Shown here in pieces: positions 17,949 to 27,779 of a stretch of DNA of 64,000 nt. The stretch is from JAOZTV01 sp965371805 (GTDB taxonomy: Bacteria > Acidobacteriota > Aminicenantia > UBA2199), in contig CBDUZW010000020.1 of assembly GCA_965371805.1 (NCBI GenBank), positions 1 through 64,000 of the forward strand, given 5' to 3'. Within the stretch, counting starts at the first letter, position 1, and each line of letters begins with the position of its first letter. A program made the translations under genes and the position numbers. The notes under the pieces are model-generated. The model saw only the letters and a program-made list of their open reading frames with translations. It did not search any database and had not been told where the DNA came from.

Positions 17949-19115
17949 ATGGAATTAAGCAACTATTTTGATTATAATGCAACAACGCCTACTGATAAGA
18001 GGGTTTTTGAAGTGATGAAACCTTTTTATAATGACAATTTTCATAACCCATCATCTTTTTATAGAGGTGCAGGGATAGTTGCTAATGAAATTGATATTGC
18101 AAGAGAGAGGGTTGCAAAGCTTCTTAATTGCAGTAATGATGAGATTTTTTTTACAGGAAGTGGTACTGAGTCTGATAATCTTGCAATAATTGGTGCAGCA
18201 AGAAAATTAGTAAAAAAAGGTAATCATATAATTACCTCAAATATTGAACATCCTGCTGTTCTTGAATCCTGTAAATATTTAGAAAAGAATGGCTTTGAGA
18301 TTACTTATCTTTCTGTAGATAAAGATGGTGTAATTAATATAGAAGAATTGAAAAATGAGATAAGAAAAACCACGATTCTTGTAACAATTATGTTTGCAAA
18401 TAATGAAATTGGCTCTATTCAGCCTATTAAAGAGATTGCTTCTATCGCTAGAGAACTGAATATTCTCTTTCATACAGATGCTGTTCAGGCAATAGGAAAA
18501 CTAAAAGTCGATGTTAGAGATTTAGGGATTGATATGCTTAGTCTTTCATCTCATAAGATTTATGGAGTGAAAGGAATTGGTGTTCTTTATAAGAGAAAGG
18601 GTGTAAAAATTGATCCAATTTCATTTGGTGGAGGTCAGGAAAAGGGCCTTCGAGGCGGAACAGAGAATGTTGCCGGTATAGTTGCAACAGGATTAGCCGC
18701 TGAAATTGCAATGAATGAAATGGAAGAAGAAAAAAAAAGATTGAGTCCATTAAGAGAAAAAATAATAGATGAATTATTTAAAAATATACCTGACTTGATA
18801 TTAAATAGCAGTGCAAAAGAGTGTCTTTATAATACTGTTAATATATCAATAAAACATATTGAAGGAGAAGCAGTTCTGGCACTTCTTGATGGGCATGGGC
18901 TTGCTTTTTCATCAGGTTCTGCTTGTTCATCTAAATCTTTAGATCCATCTCATGTTCTTCTTGCTATTGGTTTAGAACATGCTGAGGCGCATGGCAGTTT
19001 AAGAATAAGCCTTGGAAAATACACTACTGAAGAGGGGGTTGATAAACTTATAAGCGTATTACCTCCTGTTGTAGAGAGACTCAGGAGCATGTCTCCATTT
19101 TGGAATAAAAAATAA
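17949..19115 (+). CDS. iscS: Cysteine desulfurase (NifS/IscS family)
   Basis: The 388-residue enzyme releases sulfur from cysteine, giving alanine and a persulfide for Fe-S cluster assembly. FDYNATTPTDKRV at the start, the PLP-binding lysine K203 in SLSSHKIYGVKG, the HTDAVQA cofactor loop and the active-site cysteine C326 in SSGSACSSKSL are all present. The SSGSACSS loop is the longer NifS/IscS (class I) form. CTGGAGG lies eight bases before the ATG. It is followed by the scaffold gene after 23 bases, under the Rrf2 operator. Confidence 0.95.
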   Translation: MELSNYFDYNATTPTDKRVFEVMKPFYNDNFHNPSSFYRGAGIVANEIDIARERVAKLLNCSNDEIFFTGSGTESDNLAIIGAARKLVKKGNHIITSNIEHPAVLESCKYLEKNGFEITYLSVDKDGVINIEELKNEIRKTTILVTIMFANNEIGSIQPIKEIASIARELNILFHTDAVQAIGKLKVDVRDLGIDMLSLSSHKIYGVKGIGVLYKRKGVKIDPISFGGGQEKGLRGGTENVAGIVATGLAAEIAMNEMEEEKKRLSPLREKIIDELFKNIPDLILNSSAKECLYNTVNISIKHIEGEAVLALLDGHGLAFSSGSACSSKSLDPSHVLLAIGLEHAEAHGSLRISLGKYTTEEGVDKLISVLPPVVERLRSMSPFWNKK

Positions 19116-19138
19116 TTAAAATTATTAGGAGTTAAAAT

Positions 19139-19510
19139 ATGAGATATAGTGCAAAAGTAATGGAACATTTTCAGAACACAAAGAATTATGGAAAAATAGA
19201 AAACCCTGATGGAATCGGAAAAGTTGGGAACACGAAATGCGGCGATGTCATGTGGATATATTTGAAAATTGAGAAGGATACGATAATAGATGCAAAATTT
19301 GAAACATTTGGCTGTGTTGCTGCAATTGCAACAAGTTCAATGGCTGTTGATATGATAAAAGGGATAAAGATTAATGACGCTCTCGATATATCCAACAAAG
19401 CTGTTACGGAAGCACTTGATGGTCTTCCAAAAGAGAAACATCATTGTTCAGTTCTTGCTGAAGAAGGAATACAGGCAGCAATAAATGATTATAAGGAAAA
19501 AAATAAATAG
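19139..19510 (+). CDS. iscU: Fe-S cluster scaffold protein (IscU/NifU N-terminal type)
   Basis: The 123-residue protein carries the three scaffold cysteines: C34 in NTKCGD, C59 in FGCVAAIATSSM and C103 in HHCSVLAEEG. The first is followed by Gly-Asp, as in active scaffolds. The N-terminus MRYSAKVMEHFQNTKNYG is typical of the NifU-type group. It receives sulfur from the desulfurase encoded just before it. Its stop codon shares one base with the GTG start of the permease gene, so the two are translationally coupled. Confidence 0.94.
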   Translation: MRYSAKVMEHFQNTKNYGKIENPDGIGKVGNTKCGDVMWIYLKIEKDTIIDAKFETFGCVAAIATSSMAVDMIKGIKINDALDISNKAVTEALDGLPKEKHHCSVLAEEGIQAAINDYKEKNK

Positions 19511-20727
19511 TGCAGGATTTATTATTAAATTTTTTTAAGGAAACTATTAATCTCTTTGTAGAGATGAGTCCCTATTTAATTTTAGGGTTTTTCTTTACAG
19601 GTTTACTCCATATATTTATAAGTGAAACGTATATAAAAAAACATTTTGCAAATGATGGTTTTAGTTCAATATTTAAAGCGGCAATTTTTGGTGTGCCCTT
19701 ACCTGTTTGTTCATGTGGTGTTATTCCTATTGCAGAGTCAATTAGAAAGGATGGTGCTTCAAAAAGTTCTACAATGGCATTTCTGGTATCAACACCTTCA
19801 AGTGGAGTAGATTCAATATTTGCTACATATGCGCTTCTAGGACCTTTTTATGCAGTAATAAGACCTATAGCATCTTTAATTTCCGGAATTGTTATCGGAA
19901 TTGTCACTTTTTTTTCTGAAAATGGTAATAATGAAAAAGATGAACATATTGCAAAAAAAAATGTAAAAATAATTCCAAGGAAAAGAACGATAAAAGACGG
20001 AATTAAATATGGATTTAAGGTTATACCCTCTGATATAGCGAAATGGTTGATAATTGGTGTTATTATTGGCGGCTTGATTTCAGCCTTAGTACCCGAAGAT
20101 TTTGGGACAAGATATCTTGGAAGTCCTATTTTAAGCTATTTAATAATATTGCTTGTATCAATTCCTATTTATGTCTGTGCTACCGGTTCGATTCCAATAG
20201 CAGTTTCACTGCTGGCAAAAGGAGTATTGCCGGGAGTGGCATTAGCTTTTTTAATTGCAGGGCCTGCAACAAATACTGTTACAATATCCTTTGTCCTAAA
20301 AAGAATGGGAAAGAAAATTGCTTTTTTATATATTATATCGATAATGATTATTTCATTTGTTTTTGGGATATTATTTGATTTATTAATTTCCATTAACAAT
20401 ATTAATATAAATGCAATATTTAATCATGATCATAATGGATTAGGTTTTATAAAAATTTTCTCGGGAATTCTTTTACTCTTAATTCTAATAAATAGTAAAT
20501 ATGATATTTGGAGATTTAAAATGAAAAATGATACGTACTCAATCAAAGTTCCAGATATGACTTGTCAGCATTGTAAAATGAAAATTGAAGGTGTTGTTAA
20601 GAATATTGAAGGAATAAATAAATTCAGTATTGATTTAAAGAATAAAGAAGTTCTGGTAGATACTGATACAGTAGAAAAAAATAAAATAGTAGAAAAAATA
20701 AAAGAAGCGGGATATAATCCGGAATAA
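19510..20727 (+). CDS. SO_0444/ArsP-type permease with C-terminal heavy-metal-associated domain
   Basis: Residues 1-330 form a permease with about eight to ten hydrophobic helices and the PLPVCSCGVIP motif (C67, C69) shared by the ArsP_1 / predicted permease family that exports arsenic compounds or other metal species. Residues about 341-405 form a heavy-metal-associated (HMA) domain with the metal site MTCQHC (C352, C355). It starts with GTG overlapping the scaffold gene stop, so it belongs to the Fe-S operon. A metal-handling role tied to Fe-S damage or supply is a reasonable inference; the metal is unknown. Confidence 0.85.
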   Translation: MQDLLLNFFKETINLFVEMSPYLILGFFFTGLLHIFISETYIKKHFANDGFSSIFKAAIFGVPLPVCSCGVIPIAESIRKDGASKSSTMAFLVSTPSSGVDSIFATYALLGPFYAVIRPIASLISGIVIGIVTFFSENGNNEKDEHIAKKNVKIIPRKRTIKDGIKYGFKVIPSDIAKWLIIGVIIGGLISALVPEDFGTRYLGSPILSYLIILLVSIPIYVCATGSIPIAVSLLAKGVLPGVALAFLIAGPATNTVTISFVLKRMGKKIAFLYIISIMIISFVFGILFDLLISINNININAIFNHDHNGLGFIKIFSGILLLLILINSKYDIWRFKMKNDTYSIKVPDMTCQHCKMKIEGVVKNIEGINKFSIDLKNKEVLVDTDTVEKNKIVEKIKEAGYNPE

Positions 20728-20830
20728 TACAAATAGACTAACTGAACTGAGTAATTATAAGTTATTTATTAATCATAATGATTCAACTTAATAAAATACT
20801 GGACATTGTTTTTATTATTATATATAATTT

Positions 20831-21529
20831 ATGATGGTAAAAGTTTTAGAAGAAAAATGTTTCAAGTGTGGTGCAGTAAATGCAATCAATTCAGTTTACT
20901 GCAATCAATGCGGAAAAAAAATTGCTGAATTCAATCCAGAGATACTTACCGGTGAAGATATTTTTAACTTTGATGATAGAGTAGAATATGATACTGATTA
21001 TATGCGTAGTGATGGAGATACACTCGTTATCAGGTTATTTAAAATTGTATCAATTGTGAATAATTTCAAATTCAAAGATAAAGAATATGATAATGTTAAA
21101 ATAAGCTGGTTTGTTGTTGATAGAGAAAAGCCTAGTATACCTTATGAGAAAGTAATACTGCTTTTTTCTAGAATGTCAGGGACAGAAAAAACAAATATCA
21201 CTCAATATATTGACGAAAAATTTACTTTACGGGAAGGAAGATTACTTGAGAAGTATATTGAAAATACAGGGGATATTAGAACTATTTTTGAAGATATCCG
21301 GATTCCTATTGTTGAAAATGTCAGAAGTCTAAATAATATAATTGGGGCAATGAACACCGGCAGAATAGCATTATATAAAAAAAAAAATTATAATCTACCA
21401 TTTAAAGTTGAAGGAATATTTAATATCACAGATGCAGAAGAATCAGTCTCCTGGGATAGTCAAGAAACGGTTATATCAAAAAATATTAAAAAGGAATTAG
21501 AGGATTATAAAAGGCGTCATGATTTGTAA
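20831..21529 (+). CDS. Zinc-ribbon protein of unknown function
   Basis: The N-terminal 30 residues form a zinc ribbon with C10-x2-C13 and C24-x2-C27 (CFKCGAVNAINSVYCNQCGK). The remaining 200 residues are soluble, charged and of no family I recognise. The ATG at 20834 is an equally possible start. The gene is 104 bases after the permease gene and converges on glgC with nine bases between stops. Confidence 0.7.
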   Translation: MMVKVLEEKCFKCGAVNAINSVYCNQCGKKIAEFNPEILTGEDIFNFDDRVEYDTDYMRSDGDTLVIRLFKIVSIVNNFKFKDKEYDNVKISWFVVDREKPSIPYEKVILLFSRMSGTEKTNITQYIDEKFTLREGRLLEKYIENTGDIRTIFEDIRIPIVENVRSLNNIIGAMNTGRIALYKKKNYNLPFKVEGIFNITDAEESVSWDSQETVISKNIKKELEDYKRRHDL

Positions 21530-21538
21530 TTAAGTATT

Positions 21539-22813
21539 TTAATTACCCATAAGATTAAAAAATCTGACTGTATGGTCATAGTTTTTTGGAACTATCCGTA
21601 TTTTTGACATTTCATCAATATAAATTCCATTATTTTTATCTTCTTCTTCATCATATCCAATTCGCATATTCTTTAATACGACGTTTTTATCAATTATAGT
21701 CCTCAATATTTCACATTCATGAATATAACTATTATTAAATATCACTACTTCATTAAGTTTTGATTTGTCAATAATTACTTTAGGGGAGATGACTACAGAT
21801 GATGCGTCTGAATCACTTAAAAAAGATCCTTCACTTAGAAGCACATTTTTAATATATCCAATATCATGCGGTTTTACTATTTTTCCCGGACCAAGGTTAA
21901 AATTCTGTGTGTAAAATGGCCATTTATCACCATATAGATTAAATTTAGGTGTAACTGATACTAGATCCATGTTTGCCTTGAAGTATTCTTTTATTGTTCC
22001 AACATCCTTCCAATAATTTGAATCAGAACTTTTCTCGCTATTTTCTATAATATGTCCATTAACATTGACCTTAATATTGTCAATAATTACATTATATAGA
22101 TTATAATCATAACCCAGAATATTAGTATTTGCTAACATTTGAGGAATTATGTCGCTTCCAAAAAGATCACCCTTTTTTTTTAAAGCTTTGATTAATACAG
22201 ATCTTCTAAAGGCATAAATTCCCATTGAGGCATAAAACATTTCCTGATTTTCTTTATTTAGAAATTTGTAAGGTGTACCCGGATCTTTTTCTTTAAAGCC
22301 AATGATTTCCTTCCTGCTGTTTATTTTAAGTGATCCCAGGTGTTTTGATAGTTTTATTGGTTCCGGTTTAATAGCAATTGCAGCACCTGCTTTACTAAAT
22401 GCTAAAAAATCAACAAAGCTTGAATAATCCATTTTTAGCAAATGATCTCCAGGAACAATTAATACATAATCCGGTTTCATAATTGTTATCATATCTGTTA
22501 CTTGCCTGACAGCATCAGCATCTCCTTTATAAGTCGATCCTACTATTTGAGGAGATATAATGTCGACAAAAACGCCAAATCTAGAATCTGAATACCATAC
22601 ATCTTTTATATGCCTGATCAGCGATGCATCTTTGCCCTGGGTGAGTATGATTGACTTTCTAAAACCACAATTTGCTGCATTACTCAAGGGAATATCAATT
22701 AATCTGAATTTGCCCCCAATAGGGACAGCTGGTTTTGTTCTTGAATCAGTCAATGGATGTAATCGTGATCCTGCTCCACCTGCAAGTACAATTACCAAAA
22801 CGTCATATTTCAT
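21539..22813 (-). CDS. glgC: Glucose-1-phosphate adenylyltransferase
   Basis: The 424-residue enzyme makes ADP-glucose from ATP and glucose-1-phosphate, the committed step of bacterial glycogen synthesis. The nucleotide-binding signature VLAGGAGSRLHPLTDSRTKP and the PVGGKFRLIDIPLSN-type region (here PIGGKFRLIDIPLSN) lie in the first 50 residues. GDHLLKMDY, the FKEKDP region and YWKDVGTIKEYFKAN follow. A left-handed beta-helix type C-terminus ends the protein. No other glycogen gene is nearby, so it stands alone on the minus strand. Confidence 0.94.
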   Translation of the reverse strand: MKYDVLVIVLAGGAGSRLHPLTDSRTKPAVPIGGKFRLIDIPLSNAANCGFRKSIILTQGKDASLIRHIKDVWYSDSRFGVFVDIISPQIVGSTYKGDADAVRQVTDMITIMKPDYVLIVPGDHLLKMDYSSFVDFLAFSKAGAAIAIKPEPIKLSKHLGSLKINSRKEIIGFKEKDPGTPYKFLNKENQEMFYASMGIYAFRRSVLIKALKKKGDLFGSDIIPQMLANTNILGYDYNLYNVIIDNIKVNVNGHIIENSEKSSDSNYWKDVGTIKEYFKANMDLVSVTPKFNLYGDKWPFYTQNFNLGPGKIVKPHDIGYIKNVLLSEGSFLSDSDASSVVISPKVIIDKSKLNEVVIFNNSYIHECEILRTIIDKNVVLKNMRIGYDEEEDKNNGIYIDEMSKIRIVPKNYDHTVRFFNLMGN

Positions 22814-22920
22814 TAATTATCCTTATTGCAATTATAGGTGTTTATTTATTTTTTTCAACTATAAATATTTAATAATTATAACTAATTGACTATAAATCTA
22901 TAATTAAATATAATAATTTT

Positions 22921-25900
22921 ATGGAATATAGATGTGAAAGGAAACATAAAAATAATTTTTTATTAATTTTATCAGTATTATTATTGATTTTAGTTTCATT
23001 CGGATATGCTCTCGATCCTGGAAGGATGATTACTCAATATAAAATTATTGTCTGGAATGATACTAATGGTTTACCGCAGAATATGGTTATGGAAATCATT
23101 CAATCAGCAAATGGATATATTTGGTTTGGAACTGAAGAAGGACTGATAAGATTTGATGGAAATAAATTTGTTGTCTTTAATAAAGATAATACTCCATTGC
23201 TAAAGGATAATTATATCTTCGCATTATATGAAGATAGTGAAGGTACTTTATGGATCGCTCCAAGGGGAGGTGGATTATTAACTTACAGGAACGGGGTTTT
23301 TAGTAATTTTTCAATTGAAAATGGTTTTATAGATAAAATTGTAAACTGTATTATTGAAGATAAGAAAAAGCAACTTTGGATAGGAACCGAAAATAATGGA
23401 CTTTTTTTATATTCCAATAATAATTTTTTTAATTTCACAAAAAAAAATGGGCTATCAGACAATACAGTTAACCATCTCTTGAATACAGAAGCAAATATTA
23501 TTTGGATAAGTTCAAAAAAAGGGGTCTCGGTTTATGATGGGATTAAATTCACACATTATAATAAAAATACTGGATTGAAGGATAAAAGAGTGAACACTAC
23601 AATAATATCTCCAGAGGGAGACTTATTGTTAGGCACAAATGACGGCTTGTTTAAAAAAAAAGGTAAATCTATTATTCCTATTCATCAAAAAGGTCAAATA
23701 AAAGCGATTAAATCACTTTATTTAGATAAGGATAAGATTTTATGGATTGGTGCTACAAATGGTTTGTTCAGGTTAAATGGAGAAGTATTATCGAAATTAT
23801 CAGAAAAAAATGGCTTATCAAATAATACTGTCCTATCTATTTCCGCGGATAGAGAAGGCAGTCTATGGGTTGGCACTGCGTATGGAGGATTAAATTGTCT
23901 TCAGGATGGGAAAGTACGTGTTATTGGTATGAAAGAGGGACTGTCAGATGATGTGGTATTTGTAATTAATCAAGATAGAAAAGGTTTTATCTGGATAGGG
24001 ACAAATAATGGATTAAACAGATTTAAGAATAAAAAAAATATTCAGATCAGCACAAAGAATGGACTTTCAAATAATGTAATAAATTCAATTATAGAAGATA
24101 TTAATGGGGATATGTGGGTTGGTACTGACAAAGGGTTGAATTATATCCAGGACTATCCAGATAGGAAGATAAAAATCATAGATACACAAAAAAATTATTA
24201 TATATTGGCGTTATGTAATGATACCTTAAATCATCAAATATGGATTGGGACCTTAAACGGATTATTCATAAAAAAAGGTAATGAAATAAAGGTAATTAAA
24301 GATGATGATGGTAAAAAAAAGGCAATATTAGCAAATGCCATATTATCAGATAAAGAAAATAGTATATGGATAAGTTCTTATAGAAATGGATTAATGAAGT
24401 ATAATAATGGAAAATTTAAATATTATAAAAAAAAAGATGGATTAGCTGATAATTCAGTAAACTGTATATATGAGGATAGCAAGGGAATCATATGGATAGG
24501 TACTATAAATGGTCTCAGCCGTTTCAGTAATAATAATTTTATAACCTTTAGGAAAAAAAACGGTTTGTTTAATGATAATATTTATAAAATAATTGAGGAC
24601 GATAAAAACAATTTGTGGTTTAGTTGTAATAAAGGTATTTTCAAAATAAATAGATCTGAATTGTCAACTGATCCTAAAAATAATATAAAAATAGTCAACT
24701 CAATAGTTTTTGGGAAAGATGAAGGAATGAGAAGTAGTGAATGTAATGGCGGATTTCAATTTGCCGGATGTAAGCTTGACAATGGAGAGTTATTATTTTC
24801 TACTATGAAAGGGGTTGTTATAATTGATCCTGATAATATAAAGAAAAACTCAATGAAACCTCCTATTTACATTGAAAAAGTTTTATTGGATGGGAAACCT
24901 GTTAGTTTTGAAAATATAGTTAGAGTTCACCATTCTGTTAAAAGATTAGAACTTAGATTTACTGCTATAAGCTTTATCAACACAAAAAAAATATTATTCA
25001 AATATCAATTACAAGGTTATGATGATAATTGGATATCTGCAGAAGAACAAAGATCTGCATTCTATACAAATTTAGATCCTGGTGAATATGAATTTTCTGT
25101 TATTGCAGCAAATAGTGATGGAGTATGGAATAAAACAGGAGATTCAGTAAAACTTATACTGGAAGCTGCATTTTGGGAAACTATTTACTTTAAAACAGTA
25201 ATGGTAATCTTATTTATTATTCTGTCATATTTAATAATACATATTATAAGAAAATATATTACTCTAGTAAGTTTTTGGAAAAGAAAAAAGATTATAAGTA
25301 GCTTTAAATTACTGGATAAGATAGGCTCAGGAGGTATGGGGACAGTATATAAAGCAGTTAATATGCTAAAAAAAAATGAAACAGTTGCAATTAAAGTATT
25401 AAATAGTGAGTTATTTAATGATGAAAATAGTAGAAAACGTTTTAAGCAGGAGGCAGTCATAATTGACCAGCTTGATCACCCAAATATAATAAAGATTATT
25501 GAAAGAGGTGTTTCAAATGAAAATCTTTATATGGTGATGGAATTATTGAATGGAGAATCTCTAGCAGATAAAATTAAAATTGATCAGTATATAAAGTTGA
25601 ATGACACTATTCATATTATGAAACAAATATTAGATGCAATTGAAAAAATTCATAGTAGAAATATAATTCACCGGGATCTAAAACCTGAGAATGTTATGTT
25701 GATAAAGAAAAATGATGAAGAAAATTTCGTTAAGTTACTGGATTTTGGTTTAGCAACAATGCAGTATCAGACGAGGTTAACTCAGACTGGAGTTGTTGTT
25801 GGTACAATTAACTATATGGCACCTGAGCAGATTACTGAATCTTTTACAACTAAATCAAGTGATATTTATTCTCTTGGAATTATTCTTTACGAAATGACAA

Positions 25901-26097
25901 CCGGTAGAAAACCTTTTTTTGGAGAAACGGCAGTCTCGTTAATGAAACAGATAATTGATTTTGATCCGATTAAGCCAATAAAACTAAGAAGAAATCTTCC
26001 TGTAAAAATTAATAATCTAATAATAAGAATGATTGATAAAGAGAACAAAAATAGGCCGGAACTATCAGAGATAATAAGTATAATAAAAGAGTTTTAA
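22921..26097 (+). CDS. Receptor-type Ser/Thr protein kinase with extracytoplasmic beta-propeller sensor
   Basis: This 1058-residue protein has a signal anchor near residues 12-30. About fourteen two-component-regulator propeller repeats follow (YIWFGTEEGLIRFDG, LWIGTENNGLF and so on, about 35-620), then a Y_Y_Y domain (about 660-735) and a membrane helix (about 757-778). A complete Hanks-type kinase starts at the glycine loop GSGGMGTVYKAV (802 onward), with catalytic H917-R918-D919 and D941-F942-G943 and a MAPEQ activation-segment end. Such propeller/Y_Y_Y sensors normally end in a histidine kinase or DNA-binding domain. Here the output is Ser/Thr phosphorylation in the cytoplasm. It stands alone, diverging from glgC. 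Confidence 0.9.
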   Translation: MEYRCERKHKNNFLLILSVLLLILVSFGYALDPGRMITQYKIIVWNDTNGLPQNMVMEIIQSANGYIWFGTEEGLIRFDGNKFVVFNKDNTPLLKDNYIFALYEDSEGTLWIAPRGGGLLTYRNGVFSNFSIENGFIDKIVNCIIEDKKKQLWIGTENNGLFLYSNNNFFNFTKKNGLSDNTVNHLLNTEANIIWISSKKGVSVYDGIKFTHYNKNTGLKDKRVNTTIISPEGDLLLGTNDGLFKKKGKSIIPIHQKGQIKAIKSLYLDKDKILWIGATNGLFRLNGEVLSKLSEKNGLSNNTVLSISADREGSLWVGTAYGGLNCLQDGKVRVIGMKEGLSDDVVFVINQDRKGFIWIGTNNGLNRFKNKKNIQISTKNGLSNNVINSIIEDINGDMWVGTDKGLNYIQDYPDRKIKIIDTQKNYYILALCNDTLNHQIWIGTLNGLFIKKGNEIKVIKDDDGKKKAILANAILSDKENSIWISSYRNGLMKYNNGKFKYYKKKDGLADNSVNCIYEDSKGIIWIGTINGLSRFSNNNFITFRKKNGLFNDNIYKIIEDDKNNLWFSCNKGIFKINRSELSTDPKNNIKIVNSIVFGKDEGMRSSECNGGFQFAGCKLDNGELLFSTMKGVVIIDPDNIKKNSMKPPIYIEKVLLDGKPVSFENIVRVHHSVKRLELRFTAISFINTKKILFKYQLQGYDDNWISAEEQRSAFYTNLDPGEYEFSVIAANSDGVWNKTGDSVKLILEAAFWETIYFKTVMVILFIILSYLIIHIIRKYITLVSFWKRKKIISSFKLLDKIGSGGMGTVYKAVNMLKKNETVAIKVLNSELFNDENSRKRFKQEAVIIDQLDHPNIIKIIERGVSNENLYMVMELLNGESLADKIKIDQYIKLNDTIHIMKQILDAIEKIHSRNIIHRDLKPENVMLIKKNDEENFVKLLDFGLATMQYQTRLTQTGVVVGTINYMAPEQITESFTTKSSDIYSLGIILYEMTTGRKPFFGETAVSLMKQIIDFDPIKPIKLRRNLPVKINNLIIRMIDKENKNRPELSEIISIIKEF

Positions 26098-26158
26098 GAG
26101 TTGTTGCTATAAAGTTTTAACCTTTTTAATAATCCATTAATGGGTGAGGATTATACAA

Positions 26159-27637
26159 TTATTTTGAACCTATTTTAATGTCTTTTTTTAGTACTGAAAA
26201 AATTGAGCTTTTTCTTTTTTTATTTTTATGAAGATCCTGAATAGCATGAACTGCATCTTTGTGATCAGCAGTCATTGACATAACCCTTTCAAAACATTTT
26301 TCGGCAAGTTTTTGTTTGTCTTGTTTTTTATATAACATACCTAAACTATATATTGGATTAGAACTCCATGGATTCAGCTTTACAGCTTTTTTTAAATTAA
26401 TTTCAGCTTCAATATTTTTAAAATCCTGTTGATATTGAGATAATCCCAGAAGATAATAATGTTCACCGTTTAAAGGAGCACCAATTAATTGATTTTTTAG
26501 TATGTCTATCACATTCTGATAATTACCCAATTTATAATTCTCTTCTGCTATCTGATAAGTATCATTTGTTTTTTCGAGAACATTTTCATTCTTTTCCTCG
26601 ACAATATCTTCTAAGATTTCAGATTGAATTGCAGGTTGTGGAATAAGTTCATTTTTTTCATCTATTTTGCTTAATATTTTTTTATTTAAAATCAGTAAAT
26701 TTTGATGGATCAACTCAAGTTTAGAAGATACAGACTTTGCTATTTTCTTTACCTCTGGTGTTAATGCAGAACCGAAATTTTTAGGGTTATATTTTTGAGA
26801 CATTTGTTTATATGCCTTGGTTATTGTTTCTGCTGAAGAATTTCTATCTACACTCATAATGTTGTAAAAACTAAGTTTTTTCTCACTGAGTTTGCTGTTT
26901 AGCTCTATTAGATCGTGTATGTTCTCATTTATATCTGAATGATATTCATGCTCATGAAAATCAATTATTTCCAGAAGAAAAAAAACAAGCATTTTTTTCC
27001 AATAATTCTCAGGATTAAGTGTGAATGAGGAGATGATCTCAAGGTTGGACATATTCTTACAATTATTTAGATTATTATAAAGTTCTAACTCATCATCACT
27101 TAATATCTGCTTTATAGATTTAGGTACTGATAATGTTGAAGGTGAATGAAACTGAATCTTATCTTTAAAATATGATAGATCTTTCATTATTCTTACACCT
27201 TCTATAATAATAGATGGTAAAGGAATGCTGAATTCATTTTTTTGGTCTACTGAGTCCATTTCATTCAGTTCATAATTAAAATTCTTCAGGAGAAATGAAT
27301 TTACAGCAATTTTTTTTATCTGGTAAATTCTAGCATATTTTAAATCTTCTTCTGATATAAAATTATTTTGTATCAATATGTCACCAACCTTATGATCAAC
27401 ACTATGTGCTAATCCTCCAATATATTCATATTGTTCTTCTGTGATTGTTCCTAAGAGAAATAGTAAAACCCCAAGTTTTTCATCAAATATATCACTTTTT
27501 GCATAAATTAGATTTCCATATTTAAAAAAAAGGTTTTTGGTATAGTTATCTTCATTTAGTATGAGCTCACCAGAGAAGTCTGAATCCATTATTTTTTTAA
27601 ATATCAGCGGGACAGAATATTGGCTTTGTTTTGACAT
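26159..27637 (-). CDS. DUF4388 (PATAN-like) protein with degenerate J-domain and TPR repeats
   Basis: Residues 1-130 resemble DUF4388/PATAN domains (FSGELILNEDNYTKNLFFK, then KVGDILIQNNFISEEDLKYA) found in two-component and gliding/motility regulators. About residues 250-330 look like a DnaJ domain (FYNIMSVDRNSSAETITKAY), but the HPD motif is replaced by NPK, so it should not stimulate Hsp70. Residues 365-480 form TPR repeats (YLLGLSQYQQDF, IYSLGMLYKKQDKQKLAEKC). It is soluble. It probably acts as a scaffold in a signalling pathway, perhaps of the kinase next to it; that link is inference from position alone. Confidence 0.7.
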   Translation of the reverse strand: MSKQSQYSVPLIFKKIMDSDFSGELILNEDNYTKNLFFKYGNLIYAKSDIFDEKLGVLLFLLGTITEEQYEYIGGLAHSVDHKVGDILIQNNFISEEDLKYARIYQIKKIAVNSFLLKNFNYELNEMDSVDQKNEFSIPLPSIIIEGVRIMKDLSYFKDKIQFHSPSTLSVPKSIKQILSDDELELYNNLNNCKNMSNLEIISSFTLNPENYWKKMLVFFLLEIIDFHEHEYHSDINENIHDLIELNSKLSEKKLSFYNIMSVDRNSSAETITKAYKQMSQKYNPKNFGSALTPEVKKIAKSVSSKLELIHQNLLILNKKILSKIDEKNELIPQPAIQSEILEDIVEEKNENVLEKTNDTYQIAEENYKLGNYQNVIDILKNQLIGAPLNGEHYYLLGLSQYQQDFKNIEAEINLKKAVKLNPWSSNPIYSLGMLYKKQDKQKLAEKCFERVMSMTADHKDAVHAIQDLHKNKKRKSSIFSVLKKDIKIGSK

Positions 27638-27779
27638 TTTACTCTAAGAATAATACTTAATATTAAATAAATTTGCAAGAAAAAACATTTATTATAATTA
27701 AAATTACAATAACACCTCTTACCTTAAACCTGACTGCAAATCTGGATTTCAGGCTTTTGAAAGAAAAATTTGTTAAATT

